DNA of 64,000 nucleotides, taken from assembly GCF_003710085.1 (NCBI RefSeq), contig NZ_CP033324.1:1807501-1871500 (forward strand), written 5' to 3'. This document shows positions 31,252 through 40,236 of this stretch, piece by piece. The notes below the pieces were generated by a model. It worked only from the letters and a program-made list of their open reading frames with translations, was not told the origin of the DNA and ran no database searches. A program made the translations under genes and the position numbers. This stretch comes from Nocardioides pantholopis. Lineage in GTDB: Bacteria > Actinomycetota > Actinomycetes > Propionibacteriales > Nocardioidaceae. How positions within the stretch are numbered: the stretch's first letter is position 1; every line of letters begins with the position of its first letter.

Positions 31252-34200
31252 ATGTCGCCTTCACGCGTCCGGTCCGCGCTTCGTTCGGACGGTCGCCGCA
31301 GGCGGCTCCTGCCCCTTCTGCTCGGAGCCCTGATCGGGGTCGTCGGTCTGGTCGTCGTCCCGGCGCCGGCCTTCGCGGCACCTGCGAACGACAACTTCGC
31401 GGACGCCCAGGTCCTGACCGGTGCCCCCGTGACCGTCACCGGCAGCAACGCCGCCGCGACAAAGGAGTCGGGGGAGCCGGGCCACGCGGACAACGCCGGC
31501 GGCAAGTCGATCTGGTTCTCCTGGACGGCGCCGGACGACGGGAGCGTGGACGTCGACCTCGCCGGCAGCGCCTTCGACACGCTGCTGGCGGTCTACACCG
31601 GGGAGTCCGTCGGCAACCTCGTCCTCATCGGCTCGGTGGACGACGACTCCGCGACCGGCAGCCGACAGGGTCGGATGTCGTTCCCGGTCGTCGCTGGCAC
31701 GACGTACCGGATCGCCGTCGACGGGTACGACGGGGTCTCCGGCTCCGTCAAGATCGCGCTCGACTTCGGCATCGCCACCACCGGGGTCATCTCCGGCCAG
31801 GTCGTGGACGGACAGCATGTCGGCCTGGGCCTGGTCTGCGTCGTGGCATACGGGGAGGACGGAATGGGGGCCGGGTACGCCGTGACGGACGCCGCGGGCC
31901 ACTATCGCGTGAACGAGCTCGCGCCCGGGACCTACCGCGCGGGCTTCAACGACTGCGGCTCCGGCATCGTCGAGGAGTTCTACCCCGACGCGGAGATCTA
32001 CGAGCTGGCGCAGCCTGTCACGGTCGTCGTTGCCCAGGAGACGGTCGTCGACGCCGAGGTCGCCTTCGCCGACGAGCCCTCGACCGTCCAGCCTGTGGTC
32101 TCGGGCCGGGTCACCGACACCGCCGGCAACCCCCTCGCGGGCGTCTGCGTGAACGTGACCCTGGACCAGACCAACACCAGCTGGCAGGTGCGCACCGACG
32201 GTGACGGCCGCTACCGGGTCGACGTCGATCCCGGCCTGTTCGTCACGCAGTTCACCTCGTGTGGGGACCAGCCCTACGTCATGGACCAGTGGTACGACGG
32301 AGCGACGTTCGAGACCGCGGACGTCTTCATGGCGTCAATGGGCCGCGAGACCACCGGTATCGACGCCCGGATGGTCTTCGGTGGCAAGGTGCGCGGCACG
32401 GTCACCGATGACGACGGCGTCGGCTTGGAGCTGGTCTGCGTCGACCTGCTGGACGCCACCGGCGAGCGCGTGCTGGACCCGGTCGTCACCTACAGCGGCG
32501 GCAACTACGCGTTCGAGAACGTGTTGTCAGGGACGTACTTCGTGGGGTTCCGCAACTGCCGCGACATCGGCCCGTTCGCGGACGAGTACTACCAGGACGC
32601 GGACACCTTCGCCGAGGCGACGCCGGTCGTGGTCCCCTCCGGTGCCAGCGTCGTCGCGGACGGTGTGCTCGAGCGCATCGCGCCCCCCGACACGGTGATC
32701 CTCACCGGCCCGGCGGAAGGCGCCACGATCGCCAGCACGTCGACGACGTTCACCTTTGCCGGCGACCCGGCCGAGGCCGCGCTCTCGTTCGTGTGTCAGA
32801 TCGACTCCCGGGCCTGGTCGGTGTGCACCAACCCGAGGACATTCACCGGCCTGAGCCAGGGCCAGCACACCTTCCGCGTGTACGCCGTCGGGCGCGGCGG
32901 CGTCGAGGACGTGACCGAGGCGGAACGGACCTTCCGCGTCGACACGTCGGCGCCGAACACGTTCCTCGACTCCGGTCCTGCGGCCGACTCCACGATCACG
33001 ACCCGGACGGCGACCTTCGTGTTCCGGGGCACGGCGGGCGACACCGCGAAGCTGCAGTGCCAGCTCGACACCGCGGAGTGGGCGGACTGCGCGAGCCCGC
33101 TGAGCCTGACCGGCCTGGCCGAGGGGGCGCACACGATGCGCGTCCGGGCACAGGACGCGGTCGGCAACCAGGACCAGTCACCGGTGAGCCGTGCGTTCAC
33201 GGTCGACACCATGGCCCCGGACACGACCATCGGCTCGGGCCCGACCGGTGCCGTCGCCGTTGACGCGGCCACGTTCGAGTTCCACGGCACTGCCGCTGAC
33301 ACGGCCAAGATCCAATGCCAGGTCGACGGTGCCGCCTGGGCGGACTGCACGAGCCCGCTGGAGCTGACCGGTCTCGACGAGGGCGACCACACGGTCTCAT
33401 TCCGGGCACAGGACGCGGTCGGCAACCAGGACCAGACTCCGGCGACCGCTGAGTTCACGGTCGACACGATCGCTCCCGAGACCGTGGTGGACTCCGGCCC
33501 GACCGGGGTGATCGCGGCGGACGAGGCGACGTACGAGTTCCACGGGACCGAGGGCGACACCGCCACGCTGCAATGCCGCCTCGATGACGCTGCGTGGGCC
33601 GACTGCAGCAGTCCGCTGGAGCTGACCGACCTCGACGAGGGCGACCACACGGTGGAGTTCCGCGCCGAGGACGTGGTCGGCAACCAGGACCAGTCGCCGG
33701 CGACCGCTGAGATCACGGTCGACACGGTCGCGCCCGAGACCGTCGTGGACTCCGGCCCGACCGGGGTGATCGCCACGCACGAGGCGACGTACGAGTTCCA
33801 CGGGACCGAGGGCGACACCGCGACGCTGCAGTGCCGCGTCGACGACGCTGCGTGGGCCGACTGCGAGAGCCCGGCCACGTTCGAGGAGCTGGCCGAGGGT
33901 GACCACACGGTCGCGTTCCGCGCCGTGGACGCGGCGGGCAACCAGGACCAGACCCCGGCCAGCCGTTCCTTCACGGTCGACACCGTGGCCCCGGACACGA
34001 CCATCGGCTCGGGCCCGACCGGTGCCGTCGCCGTTGACGCGGCCACGTTCGAGTTCCACGGCACTGCCGCTGACACGGCCAAGATGCAATGCCAGGTCGA
34101 CGGTGCCGCCTGGGCGGACTGCACGAGCCCGCTGGAGCTGACCGGTCTCGACGAGGGCGACCACACGGTCTCATTCCGGGCACAGGACGCGGTCGGCAAC

Positions 34201-35589
34201 CAGGACCAGACTCCGGCCAGCCGTTCCTTCACGGTCGACACCGTGGCCCCGGACACGACCATCGGCTCCGGACCGACCGGGGCGATCGCGGCGGACACGG
34301 CGACGTACGAGTTCCACGGGACCGAGGGCGACACCGCCACGCTGCAATGCCGCCTCGATGACGCTGCGTGGGCCGACTGCGAGAGCCCGGCCACGTTCGA
34401 GGAGCTGGCCGAGGGCGACCACACCGTCGCGTTCCGCGCCGTGGACGCGGCGGGCAACCAGGACCAGACCCCGGCCAGCCGTTCCTTCACGGTCGACACC
34501 GACGCGCCGGACACCGTGGTGGACGCCGGCCCGACCGGGGTGATCGCGGCGGACGAGGCGACGTACGAGTTCCACGGGACCGAGGGCGACACCGCCACGC
34601 TGCAATGCCGCGTCGACGACGAGTCCTGGGCCGTCTGCAGCAGTCCGCTGGAGCTGACCGACCTCGACGAGGGCGATCACACGGTGGAGTTCCGCGCCGA
34701 GGACGTGGTCGGCAACCAGGACCAGTCGCCGGCGACCGCTGAGATCACGGTCGACACGGTCGCGCCCGAGACCGTCGTGGACTCCGGCCCGACCGGGGTG
34801 ATCGCCACGGACGCGGCGACGTACGGCTTCCACGGGACCGTCGACGACACGGACAAGATCCAGTGCCGGGTCGACGACGCAGCGTGGACGGAATGCATCA
34901 GCCCGGCCACGTTCGCCGACCTGGGCGAGGGGCCGCACACGGTCGCGTTCCGGGCCCAGGACGCGGCCGGCAACCAGGACCAGACGCCGGTGACCCGGTC
35001 GGTCACGGTCGACACGGTCGCGCCCGACACCACGATCGACTCTGGCCCGGCCGCGGGCGCGACGATCGCGACCCGGTCCACTGCGTTCGCGTTCCACGGG
35101 ACGGCCGGTGACACGGCGCGGCTCCAGTGCCGCACCGACGGCAGTGCCTGGGCCGACTGCACCAGCCCGATGACCCTCGCCGACCTGGCCGACGGCTCGC
35201 ACGCAGTGGAGTTCCGCGCGATCGACGCCGCGGGCAACATCGACGCCAGCCCGGCGGCCCGGACGTTCCTGGTCCAGGTGCCGGTGGTCGTCGTATCCGC
35301 GCAGCCCCTGGCCAGCACGGGGCTCGTCCTCGACACCCCGCGGAAGGTCCGGGCCGGCAAGAAGGCGAAGCTCCGCGTCCAGCTGAGAGGGGTCGGCGCC
35401 GGCACAGTCGTGATCCGCGACGGGCGGAAGGTTGTCCGGACGATCGCGGTGAAGGGGCGCGCAACGGTGAAGCTGCGTCTCAAGCCTGGCAAGCACCGGC
35501 TGTCCGCGTCGTACGCCGGCAGCGCGACCGCCAAGCCTGCGACTTCAGCGGTCCGGACCGTCGTCGTCAAACGGGCTAAGAAGGGCTGA
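31252..35589 (+). CDS. Large secreted Ig-like repeat protein
   Basis: A 1,445-aa exported protein. A signal peptide (LLPLLLGALIGVVGLVVVPA, cleavage predicted after AFA) is followed by four regions. First is a PPC-like beta domain (about 35-180, NDNFADAQVL, GKSIWFSWTAP). Next are three carboxypeptidase-regulatory or SdrD-like beta domains (180-475). Then come ten tandem Ig-like repeats of about 86 aa (480-1340), each with two Cys. Last is a Lys/Arg-rich final Ig-like domain. There is no LPXTG or C-terminal membrane anchor, so it is released or held by the basic tail. Likely an adhesin or surface-layer type protein. An in-frame GTG at 31234 is possible; ATG 31252 puts the signal peptide at a normal place. 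Confidence 0.9.
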   Translation: MSPSRVRSALRSDGRRRRLLPLLLGALIGVVGLVVVPAPAFAAPANDNFADAQVLTGAPVTVTGSNAAATKESGEPGHADNAGGKSIWFSWTAPDDGSVDVDLAGSAFDTLLAVYTGESVGNLVLIGSVDDDSATGSRQGRMSFPVVAGTTYRIAVDGYDGVSGSVKIALDFGIATTGVISGQVVDGQHVGLGLVCVVAYGEDGMGAGYAVTDAAGHYRVNELAPGTYRAGFNDCGSGIVEEFYPDAEIYELAQPVTVVVAQETVVDAEVAFADEPSTVQPVVSGRVTDTAGNPLAGVCVNVTLDQTNTSWQVRTDGDGRYRVDVDPGLFVTQFTSCGDQPYVMDQWYDGATFETADVFMASMGRETTGIDARMVFGGKVRGTVTDDDGVGLELVCVDLLDATGERVLDPVVTYSGGNYAFENVLSGTYFVGFRNCRDIGPFADEYYQDADTFAEATPVVVPSGASVVADGVLERIAPPDTVILTGPAEGATIASTSTTFTFAGDPAEAALSFVCQIDSRAWSVCTNPRTFTGLSQGQHTFRVYAVGRGGVEDVTEAERTFRVDTSAPNTFLDSGPAADSTITTRTATFVFRGTAGDTAKLQCQLDTAEWADCASPLSLTGLAEGAHTMRVRAQDAVGNQDQSPVSRAFTVDTMAPDTTIGSGPTGAVAVDAATFEFHGTAADTAKIQCQVDGAAWADCTSPLELTGLDEGDHTVSFRAQDAVGNQDQTPATAEFTVDTIAPETVVDSGPTGVIAADEATYEFHGTEGDTATLQCRLDDAAWADCSSPLELTDLDEGDHTVEFRAEDVVGNQDQSPATAEITVDTVAPETVVDSGPTGVIATHEATYEFHGTEGDTATLQCRVDDAAWADCESPATFEELAEGDHTVAFRAVDAAGNQDQTPASRSFTVDTVAPDTTIGSGPTGAVAVDAATFEFHGTAADTAKMQCQVDGAAWADCTSPLELTGLDEGDHTVSFRAQDAVGNQDQTPASRSFTVDTVAPDTTIGSGPTGAIAADTATYEFHGTEGDTATLQCRLDDAAWADCESPATFEELAEGDHTVAFRAVDAAGNQDQTPASRSFTVDTDAPDTVVDAGPTGVIAADEATYEFHGTEGDTATLQCRVDDESWAVCSSPLELTDLDEGDHTVEFRAEDVVGNQDQSPATAEITVDTVAPETVVDSGPTGVIATDAATYGFHGTVDDTDKIQCRVDDAAWTECISPATFADLGEGPHTVAFRAQDAAGNQDQTPVTRSVTVDTVAPDTTIDSGPAAGATIATRSTAFAFHGTAGDTARLQCRTDGSAWADCTSPMTLADLADGSHAVEFRAIDAAGNIDASPAARTFLVQVPVVVVSAQPLASTGLVLDTPRKVRAGKKAKLRVQLRGVGAGTVVIRDGRKVVRTIAVKGRATVKLRLKPGKHRLSASYAGSATAKPATSAVRTVVVKRAKKG
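32683..35280 (+). repeat. Ten tandem 258-bp coding repeats
   Basis: Each unit encodes roughly A-P-[DE]-T-x-x-x-x-G-P ... Q-C-x-x-D ... W-A-D-C ... EGDHTV-x-FRA-x-D-x-x-GNQDQ ... F-T-V-D-T. Units 3 and 6 are nearly identical at DNA level, as are 4 and 8, and 5 and 7 (later part). The first, second and tenth units are the most divergent. This pattern suggests growth by recombination between inner units, so copy number could vary between strains. Confidence 0.9.
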
Positions 35590-35898
35590 AATGGCGGGGA
35601 AGGGGCGCGGCTCCCGAGGACTCACATCGTGTGACGCCATGACCTTGTCATGTCGACACGGGGCGCGCTGCCGCAGTCGCTGCGGCAAACCGGATCGCTT
35701 CGCTCTGATCTGAGTCGGGGGGATAAAGGTGCGGTCCGACACGGACCTGCGTTGAGAACGACGAGACTCATGGTTCCGGCCTCGGGTCGAAGCGTGAGCG
35801 CCGAGGTGGTGGAGGAGGTGGCGGTGGCGGAGTTGGCTCGCGCCCCCGGATCCTGGCGAGTGCGATCTCTGGAATCTGCCCGTACCACTTAAGAGCGT
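35590..35898. other. Intergenic stretch, no gene seen
   Basis: About 310 bp between the Ig-repeat gene and the decayed minus-strand genes. Open frames on both strands have poor codon use and no recognisable motif. The base composition is slightly lower in GC than the core. I see no strong hairpin with a T-tract. Confidence 0.6.
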
Positions 35899-36021
35899 CT
35901 ACCGATCTGCCTTCGCGAGCCGATGCGATCGCGGGCAGCCAGAGGTAGCGCGGACAGGACCGGGAAGGTCGAGTTCGTCCCACAGATCGACGAGGAACGC
36001 GCCGTCGAGCCAGCGGATCAT
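35899..36021 (-). pseudogene. Remnant of the partner gene of the HTH protein
   Basis: A 40-aa frame starting MIRWLDGAFLVDLWDELDLP whose ATG overlaps the stop of the upstream HTH frame as ATGA, so the two once formed a coupled pair. HTH-plus-partner pairs of this design are common in actinobacteria, with partners about 100 aa or longer, so this copy seems truncated. The last 15 residues look unrelated. Function not assigned. Confidence 0.45.
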
Positions 36022-36430
36022 CTGCGGGGGACGCCCTCGGGGATCAGCACCTCGTAGGCATGCCGACGGTCGGTCCGGTCGGCCAGGTCCCACTCGCCCG
36101 GGGCTGTGTACTGCAGCAGGTCAGGCATCCCCAGGGTGTCGAAGCAGCCCGGTGTCGGCACCCGCCACAACAGGTTTGGCACCCAGAAGGCGGGGATCCC
36201 CGGCGGGTGATACTCCTCGAAGTCGATTGTCGACTGCAGCGTGAACTCCCAGCCCATCAAGCCCAGCAGACGTGCCGCGCCCTTCAGCGACGGTGACTTC
36301 AGCCCACGCTCGTATGCAATGACCGTCGCCTGGGACGTGCCACCCCGCCGAGCCACCTCAGCCTGATTCAGGCCGGCGGCCCGCGTTGCGACTTCGAGAA
36401 GGTGCGCGGGGTCTAAGGCCGACCGCGTTG
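36018..36430 (-). pseudogene. XRE-type helix-turn-helix gene lacking its start, fused to cobN remnant
   Basis: The frame contains a clear HTH_XRE domain (AAGLNQAEVARRGGTSQATVIAYERGLKSP split over residues about 10-40) followed by an 80-aa tail ending EVLIPEGVPRR. No in-frame ATG or GTG lies before the HTH. The sequence upstream belongs to cobN in another frame. The gene therefore lost its 5' end in a deletion that joined it to the cobN fragment. It ends in an ATGA overlap with the next remnant. Confidence 0.7.
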
Positions 36431-37495
36431 CCCATCCGCGCGTGCTTGGTCGGGTAGGGCGAGAGCACACCAGCGCGACCTTCTTCTCCGCGTTCGGCAC
36501 GTGCCGCAGCCGGGCGTGGTTGACCGCGATCTCGGCGACCCGGCGGCAGCGCTCGGGGTCGGCGACGTAGCGGGGCAGGCCGTCGGCGCCGATCTCCTTG
36601 AACGAGAACGGCGCGGTGATCCGGCCGTCGAACTCGGGGATCGCGATCTGGCTGGCCGAGTCCAGCGGGGTGACGCCGTCGTCGTTGGCCGCGCACTCCG
36701 CGCGGCTGCTGGTCAGGCACAGGCCCTGGAGCACCGGGAGGTCCAGGGCGGCGATGCGCTCGACGTCCCAGGCCTCGTCGTCGCCGCCGGCGCTGGCCGA
36801 CGCGGGCACGCTGCCGCCCGCGGCGAGCACGGTGAGGACGAGGGCGTCGAGGGTGCCGAGGGCCTCGAAGAGGTCGTCGGGGGCGCTGCGCAGCGAGCCG
36901 GCGAAGATCGGGACGCCGGTCGCCCGGCCGGTCGCGTCGACGGCATCGGCCAGCGCGTGGGCGAAGGCGGTGTGCCGCTGGCCTGGTGGGCCCGGTAGTA
37001 GAGGACCCCGATCCGCGGCAGGCTCTGGTGAAGGGGGTTGGCGCCGGTCGGTACGGCGCGCTCGGCGAGGCCCCACGCGGGGATCTCCTCCGGCGGCGCG
37101 AAGCCGGCACCGGTGAGCAGCACGGTGTCGGAGAGGAACGCGTGCAGCTGGGCCAGGTTGCCCGGACCTCCCTCGGCCAGGTAGCGGTGGGCCTGCGCCG
37201 CGGTCCCGATCGGGACGCTGGAGAGCTCCATCAGCTCGGCGCTGGGCTGCTGCTCCCCGCCGAGCACGCCCAGCGGCGTGCCGGCAGGGCGGAGCTGGGC
37301 GAGCCCGTCCCAGAGGTCGTGCGGAGAGCCGAGATGGCGCACCACCACGAGGTCGGCCTCCTCGGTGACGGCGTCGAGTTCGCCGCCGGTGCCGCGGGTG
37401 GGGTTGGCGAGCGCGTAGCTCGCGTCACTCGCCCGCGCCGAGAGCAGGTCGCTGTCGGACGTGGAGAGCAGGCAGATGTGGGCAGACGCGGCCAT
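36430..37495 (-). pseudogene. cobN: cobN (cobaltochelatase large subunit) pseudogene, N-terminal third only
   Basis: CobN inserts cobalt into hydrogenobyrinate diamide in aerobic B12 synthesis and is normally about 1,200 aa. Here only the first 350 residues remain. The N terminus MAASAHICLLSTSDSDLLSA and the family motif PRIGVLYYRAHQASG are in one frame. A one-base deletion near 36973 moves the continuation (TAFAHALADAVDATG, LQGLCLTSSRAECAANDDG, ITAPFSFKEIGADG) to the next frame. A two-base insertion near 36462 breaks YPTKHARMGNAVGL, after which HTH sequence starts. A GGGAGG ribosome site and a B12 riboswitch precede the start. Confidence 0.88.
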
Positions 37496-37539
37496 GGCCG
37501 GGTTCCTCCCTCGGGGTTCTCGCCCCGTGTTGCGGTCGG

Positions 37540-37660
37540 ATCGCCCTCGGCTCAGTGTCTGGCTGGCGGCCTCGAAAGGCCGGGTCACAGTGGCGGAACC
37601 GCCCCGGAGTCGCACCGGGTTCCTGCAGCGAGGGCGTGGGCCGCACCTACGGGAGGAGCC
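37540..37660 (-). promoter_or_regulatory. Cobalamin (B12) riboswitch upstream of the cobN remnant
   Basis: Reading the minus strand, the order GGAACCCGGTGCGACTCC, then CCGCCACTGTGACCCGG, then AGCCAGACACTG matches the conserved adenosylcobalamin aptamer core (GGUGCGAxUCC, CCGCxACUGU, AGCCAGxxACC-like). A GC-rich hairpin (CGGGGCGAGAACCCCG) lies between it and the cobN start, where it could serve as the expression platform. B12 would repress the downstream gene. The target gene is dead, so the riboswitch is probably a relic. Confidence 0.85.
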
Positions 37661-38057
37661 AGGGATTGGGGCAGCCGGCTGCCGGGCTGGTGGTCAACGC
37701 GGGTGGCGAAGAGGACGTTGCACATTAGGTGCTTGTCGAGCGGCGGCTTGTCGAGTAAGTCAGCGAGGCCTCGGTAGCAACCCGGCGGTACGGCGCGGCC
37801 GTGCGGGATCACACTGCTGAGCACCGCTGCCGGGTGCTTGCAAACCTCGTCGCGGGGTGCGGACGGACTAGCCCGGCTCTGGCTGGCTGGCTGGCTGGCC
37901 GGCGGTGGCCACACTTGTGGCCACACTTCGTGCGAGAAACCCGACCGTTGCCGCCTGTTGTGCTCGTTAGCGCCTTGTTGCAAAGACCGGGTCTGACCTG
38001 GGGAAACGTCCGCCACGGGGTACTCTTGGCAACACAGTGATAGGCGCCCCAGACGGC
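37661..38057. other. Right-end non-coding region of the element
   Basis: About 400 bp before attR. It holds no convincing gene. It contains a GGCT tandem run (37880-37897), the palindromic motif TGTGGCCACA at 37916-37925 followed by CTTCG, and a preceding second half-copy (GGTGGCCACACTT). The same TGTGGCCACACTTCG word lies just inside the left end, so these may be integrase arm sites. Confidence 0.5.
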
Positions 38058-38129
38058 CTGGGGGTCAAGGGGTCGCAGGTTCAAATCCTGTCAGCCCGAC
38101 CGAAGAAACTGCAGGTCAGAGGCCGTTTT
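38058..38129. repeat. Right attachment site (attR), 72-bp direct repeat
   Basis: Exact copy of 28341-28412, including the 3' part of tRNA-Pro from the anticodon loop. There is no 5' tRNA half here, so it does not encode a functional tRNA. Past the exact repeat, the similarity to the left copy continues at roughly 85-90% to about 38597, covering the flank and the start of an integrase gene. Confidence 0.92.
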
Positions 38130-38249
38130 TCGCTCCTGCGGGAGACGGCTTCTGTGCTTGTGGAGCCGTGTGGCCACACTTCGCCACAGGTTTCCTCCTC
38201 GGTCGGGCCGCGGGAACCTCGCCCTTGGTGCTCGCCCCGGGTGCTCGCC

Positions 38250-38600
38250 CCCTTGGCGGCTCCCGGCGCCGGGTGCCGGACCCCGGCGACGTGCCGTCTG
38301 CTCGGCCGTGTCGTCTCCGGCCGGACGCCGGGCGCGGCCGGATCGGCGGGTGATGGTGGCGATCACCATCACCGACGAGGACGGCAGCACCCGGCGCGCC
38401 TTCTTCCGGGGCCGGACCCGACGCGAGGCGCGGGCGAAGGCCGAGGAGGCGCGGCGCCGGGTCGCGGCCGGGGCTCCGGTGCGCGACTCCGAGCGGACCC
38501 TGGCCGAGTGGCTGGGGGAGTGGCGGCGCATCTTTCTGCGCGCCAGCGACCGGGCCGCGTCCACCAGGAGCCTCTCCGGGCTGACGATCCGCCACGCGTC
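38250..38600 (+). pseudogene. Truncated second integrase gene
   Basis: Residues VSSPAGRRARPDRRVMVAIT through ASDRAASTRSLSGLTIRH align closely with residues about 20-120 of the intact integrase at 28572-29762. The catalytic domain is missing; after 38600 the similarity stops. The start codon region is also altered. This is the residue of a related element inserted at the same tRNA. Confidence 0.88.
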
Positions 38601-38815
38601 GCTCGATGACTTGACCGGCCTGAAACAGACTCATGGCCGGGGACTCGAGGACGCACTCGTGAGGATCCGGAACCCGGCCCACGCTCATCGGCATGACCAC
38701 GCGCATCGCGGCGGATCCAGGCAGTTCAGCGGAGGCAGAGCGCAAAGCCGCCGGGAGCCAGCGATGCAGGCCGGCGGTCTGCTGCGTGCTCGGGCCGGGG
38801 GCGAGGCGGTCGTCG

Positions 38816-39139
38816 TCATTGACCGACGATGATGCCCAGCGCGCCGAACCCGGAGATGAGAACCAGGGCGATGGCCAGCGGGCCGAGCGCGCGCGGCGCC
38901 TCCATCTCCTCGTTCCCACGGATGGCGCGGTTGTTCTGCCGCCAGCGCAACCAGCCGGTGAGACTGACCCACGCCCCGACGGCCACCAGGAGTGCGCCGA
39001 GCCAGATCCGGACGAGTTGGGGGACGTCGCTGGGCAGCCCCAGAACGCCGAGCCCGGTCACGTCGAGGGCCAGCGCGGTGCGGGTGTAGGCCAGGAAGGT
39101 CCGCTCGTTGGCGAGGAGGAATCGGTAGTCGACGGTCAT
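38816..39139 (-). CDS. DUF202 family membrane protein
   Basis: A 107-aa protein with the DUF202 signature LLANERTFLAYTRTALALDV followed by three predicted membrane helices (about 19-40, 45-65 and 85-105). The family includes YidH. Its function is unknown. It is divergent from the arginase-family gene, with a 185-bp spacer between the two start codons. Confidence 0.85.
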   Translation of the reverse strand: MTVDYRFLLANERTFLAYTRTALALDVTGLGVLGLPSDVPQLVRIWLGALLVAVGAWVSLTGWLRWRQNNRAIRGNEEMEAPRALGPLAIALVLISGFGALGIIVGQ

Positions 39140-39324
39140 GGGAGCTCCGGGGCCGAGGAGGACGGGTACGACGGGGTGGGGCGACGCGGGGACGCCCGGA
39201 CCGAGGCGCCTCGAGGTGCCAGAATCCCGCAGAGCTGACGGGGGACAACTGCACCGGTTCGTCCCGGTTCGATCCGGGCGGCGGTGGGCACACTGTCGGC
39301 GTCATCTCTGAGAGAGGAGCCAGG

Positions 39325-40236
39325 ATGGCCACGGACGGCGACGGCCGGTTGGTGTTTCTCGGTGCGCCGACTGCTGCCGCGGCCTATGGGCCCGGGCAGG
39401 ACCTCACCCCGGCCCGGCTGCGCACGGCAGGTCTGATGGACGCGCTCGGTGCCGTCCACTCCGGCCTCGAGGACCTGGGAGACGTCCCTCGACGCGAACA
39501 TAGGCGGGATGCCGGGAACGAACGTGCGCGAAACCTCCAGGACGTAGTCGCCGCCTCCCGAGATGTGGCAGCACGGCTGCGCCAGCCGCTCGCAGCGGGA
39601 AGCAGAGCTCTGGTGCTGGGTGGTGACTGCACCGTGGAGATCGGCGTCGTAGCGGCGGCGGTTGCCGCGGTCGACCGGGTGGGCCTGGTCTACGTCGACT
39701 ACGACGCTGACCTGAACGTGCCGGACACCGCCGACGGCCGGCTGGACTGGATGGGTGTGGCGCACCTGCTCGACCTCGACGGAACCGAGTCGTCCCTGGC
39801 CGGCATGGGCCCCCGCCGGCCTCTCCTCGAGCCCGCGGACATCCGTCTCCTGGGTGCGACGAACGTGACCGACTTCGAGCGCGGGCAGATCCGGCGTGAC
39901 TCGCTCCACGTCGAGGGGGTCGAGCTGCTCAAAGCCGACGTGGCCACGGTCACCGAACGCACCCGCGCGTGGGCCAGCGAGTACGACGTAGTCCTCATCC
40001 ACGTGGATGCCGATGTCCTGGACTTCGACGACTTCGCCGTGGCAGAGAACACCCGTCGCGTCGACGGCCTGACGCTGGCGGAGCTGAGGCGCCTCGTGGA
40101 GCAACTGGCGGCCATCCCCCAGGCCCGAACGCTGACGTTGGCCGAGGTCAATCTGGATCACGCCGCGGACCGCGCCCGCGCGGACCGCGAGCTGATCCTG
40201 CTCATGGCCCAGGTCGCGGCGGCCTGGAACGGCTGA
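39325..40236 (+). CDS. Arginase/agmatinase/formiminoglutamase family hydrolase
   Basis: A 303-aa ureohydrolase-fold protein. The Mn-binding motifs are VLGGDCTVEIG (usual GGDHS, here with Cys in the His position), VYVDYDADLNVP (usual DAHxD, here DYDAD) and LIHVDADVLDFDDFA (SxDxDxxDP-like). Two of the metal-ligand His residues are replaced, so substrate or even metal content may differ from true arginases. ATG with AGAGAGGAGC ribosome site. It faces the AmCP operon tail-to-tail and may act on an amidine or guanidine linked to the product, but this is inference. Confidence 0.82.
   Translation: MATDGDGRLVFLGAPTAAAAYGPGQDLTPARLRTAGLMDALGAVHSGLEDLGDVPRREHRRDAGNERARNLQDVVAASRDVAARLRQPLAAGSRALVLGGDCTVEIGVVAAAVAAVDRVGLVYVDYDADLNVPDTADGRLDWMGVAHLLDLDGTESSLAGMGPRRPLLEPADIRLLGATNVTDFERGQIRRDSLHVEGVELLKADVATVTERTRAWASEYDVVLIHVDADVLDFDDFAVAENTRRVDGLTLAELRRLVEQLAAIPQARTLTLAEVNLDHAADRARADRELILLMAQVAAAWNG

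Noticed and set aside
32796..34598. A 600-aa repetitive minus-strand frame and other antisense repeat proteins opposite the Ig-repeat gene
   Set aside because: It is the complement of the ten coding repeats; the plus strand has a signal peptide and a sensible domain order.
32683..35280. CRISPR-like regular repetition
   Set aside because: The repeat period is 258 bp, the repeats are coding and contiguous with no spacers, and there are no cas genes.
36018..37076. A single 352-aa protein combining CobN-like and HTH parts
   Set aside because: The CobN part changes frame twice and the HTH part has no start of its own; it is a chance in-frame junction of two remnants.
37585..38016. A 143-codon minus-strand frame upstream of cobN
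   Set aside because: It runs across the B12 riboswitch and att-proximal repeats, has no ribosome site and shows no recognisable domain.
38600..38815. Possible small gene between the integrase remnant and the DUF202 gene
   Set aside because: Open frames have no motif, no ribosome site and inconsistent codon use; nothing could be supported.
38158..38832. A 224-aa protein beginning in the att flank
   Set aside because: Only its middle part is integrase-like; both ends are unrelated sequence, so it is counted as a truncated integrase pseudogene.
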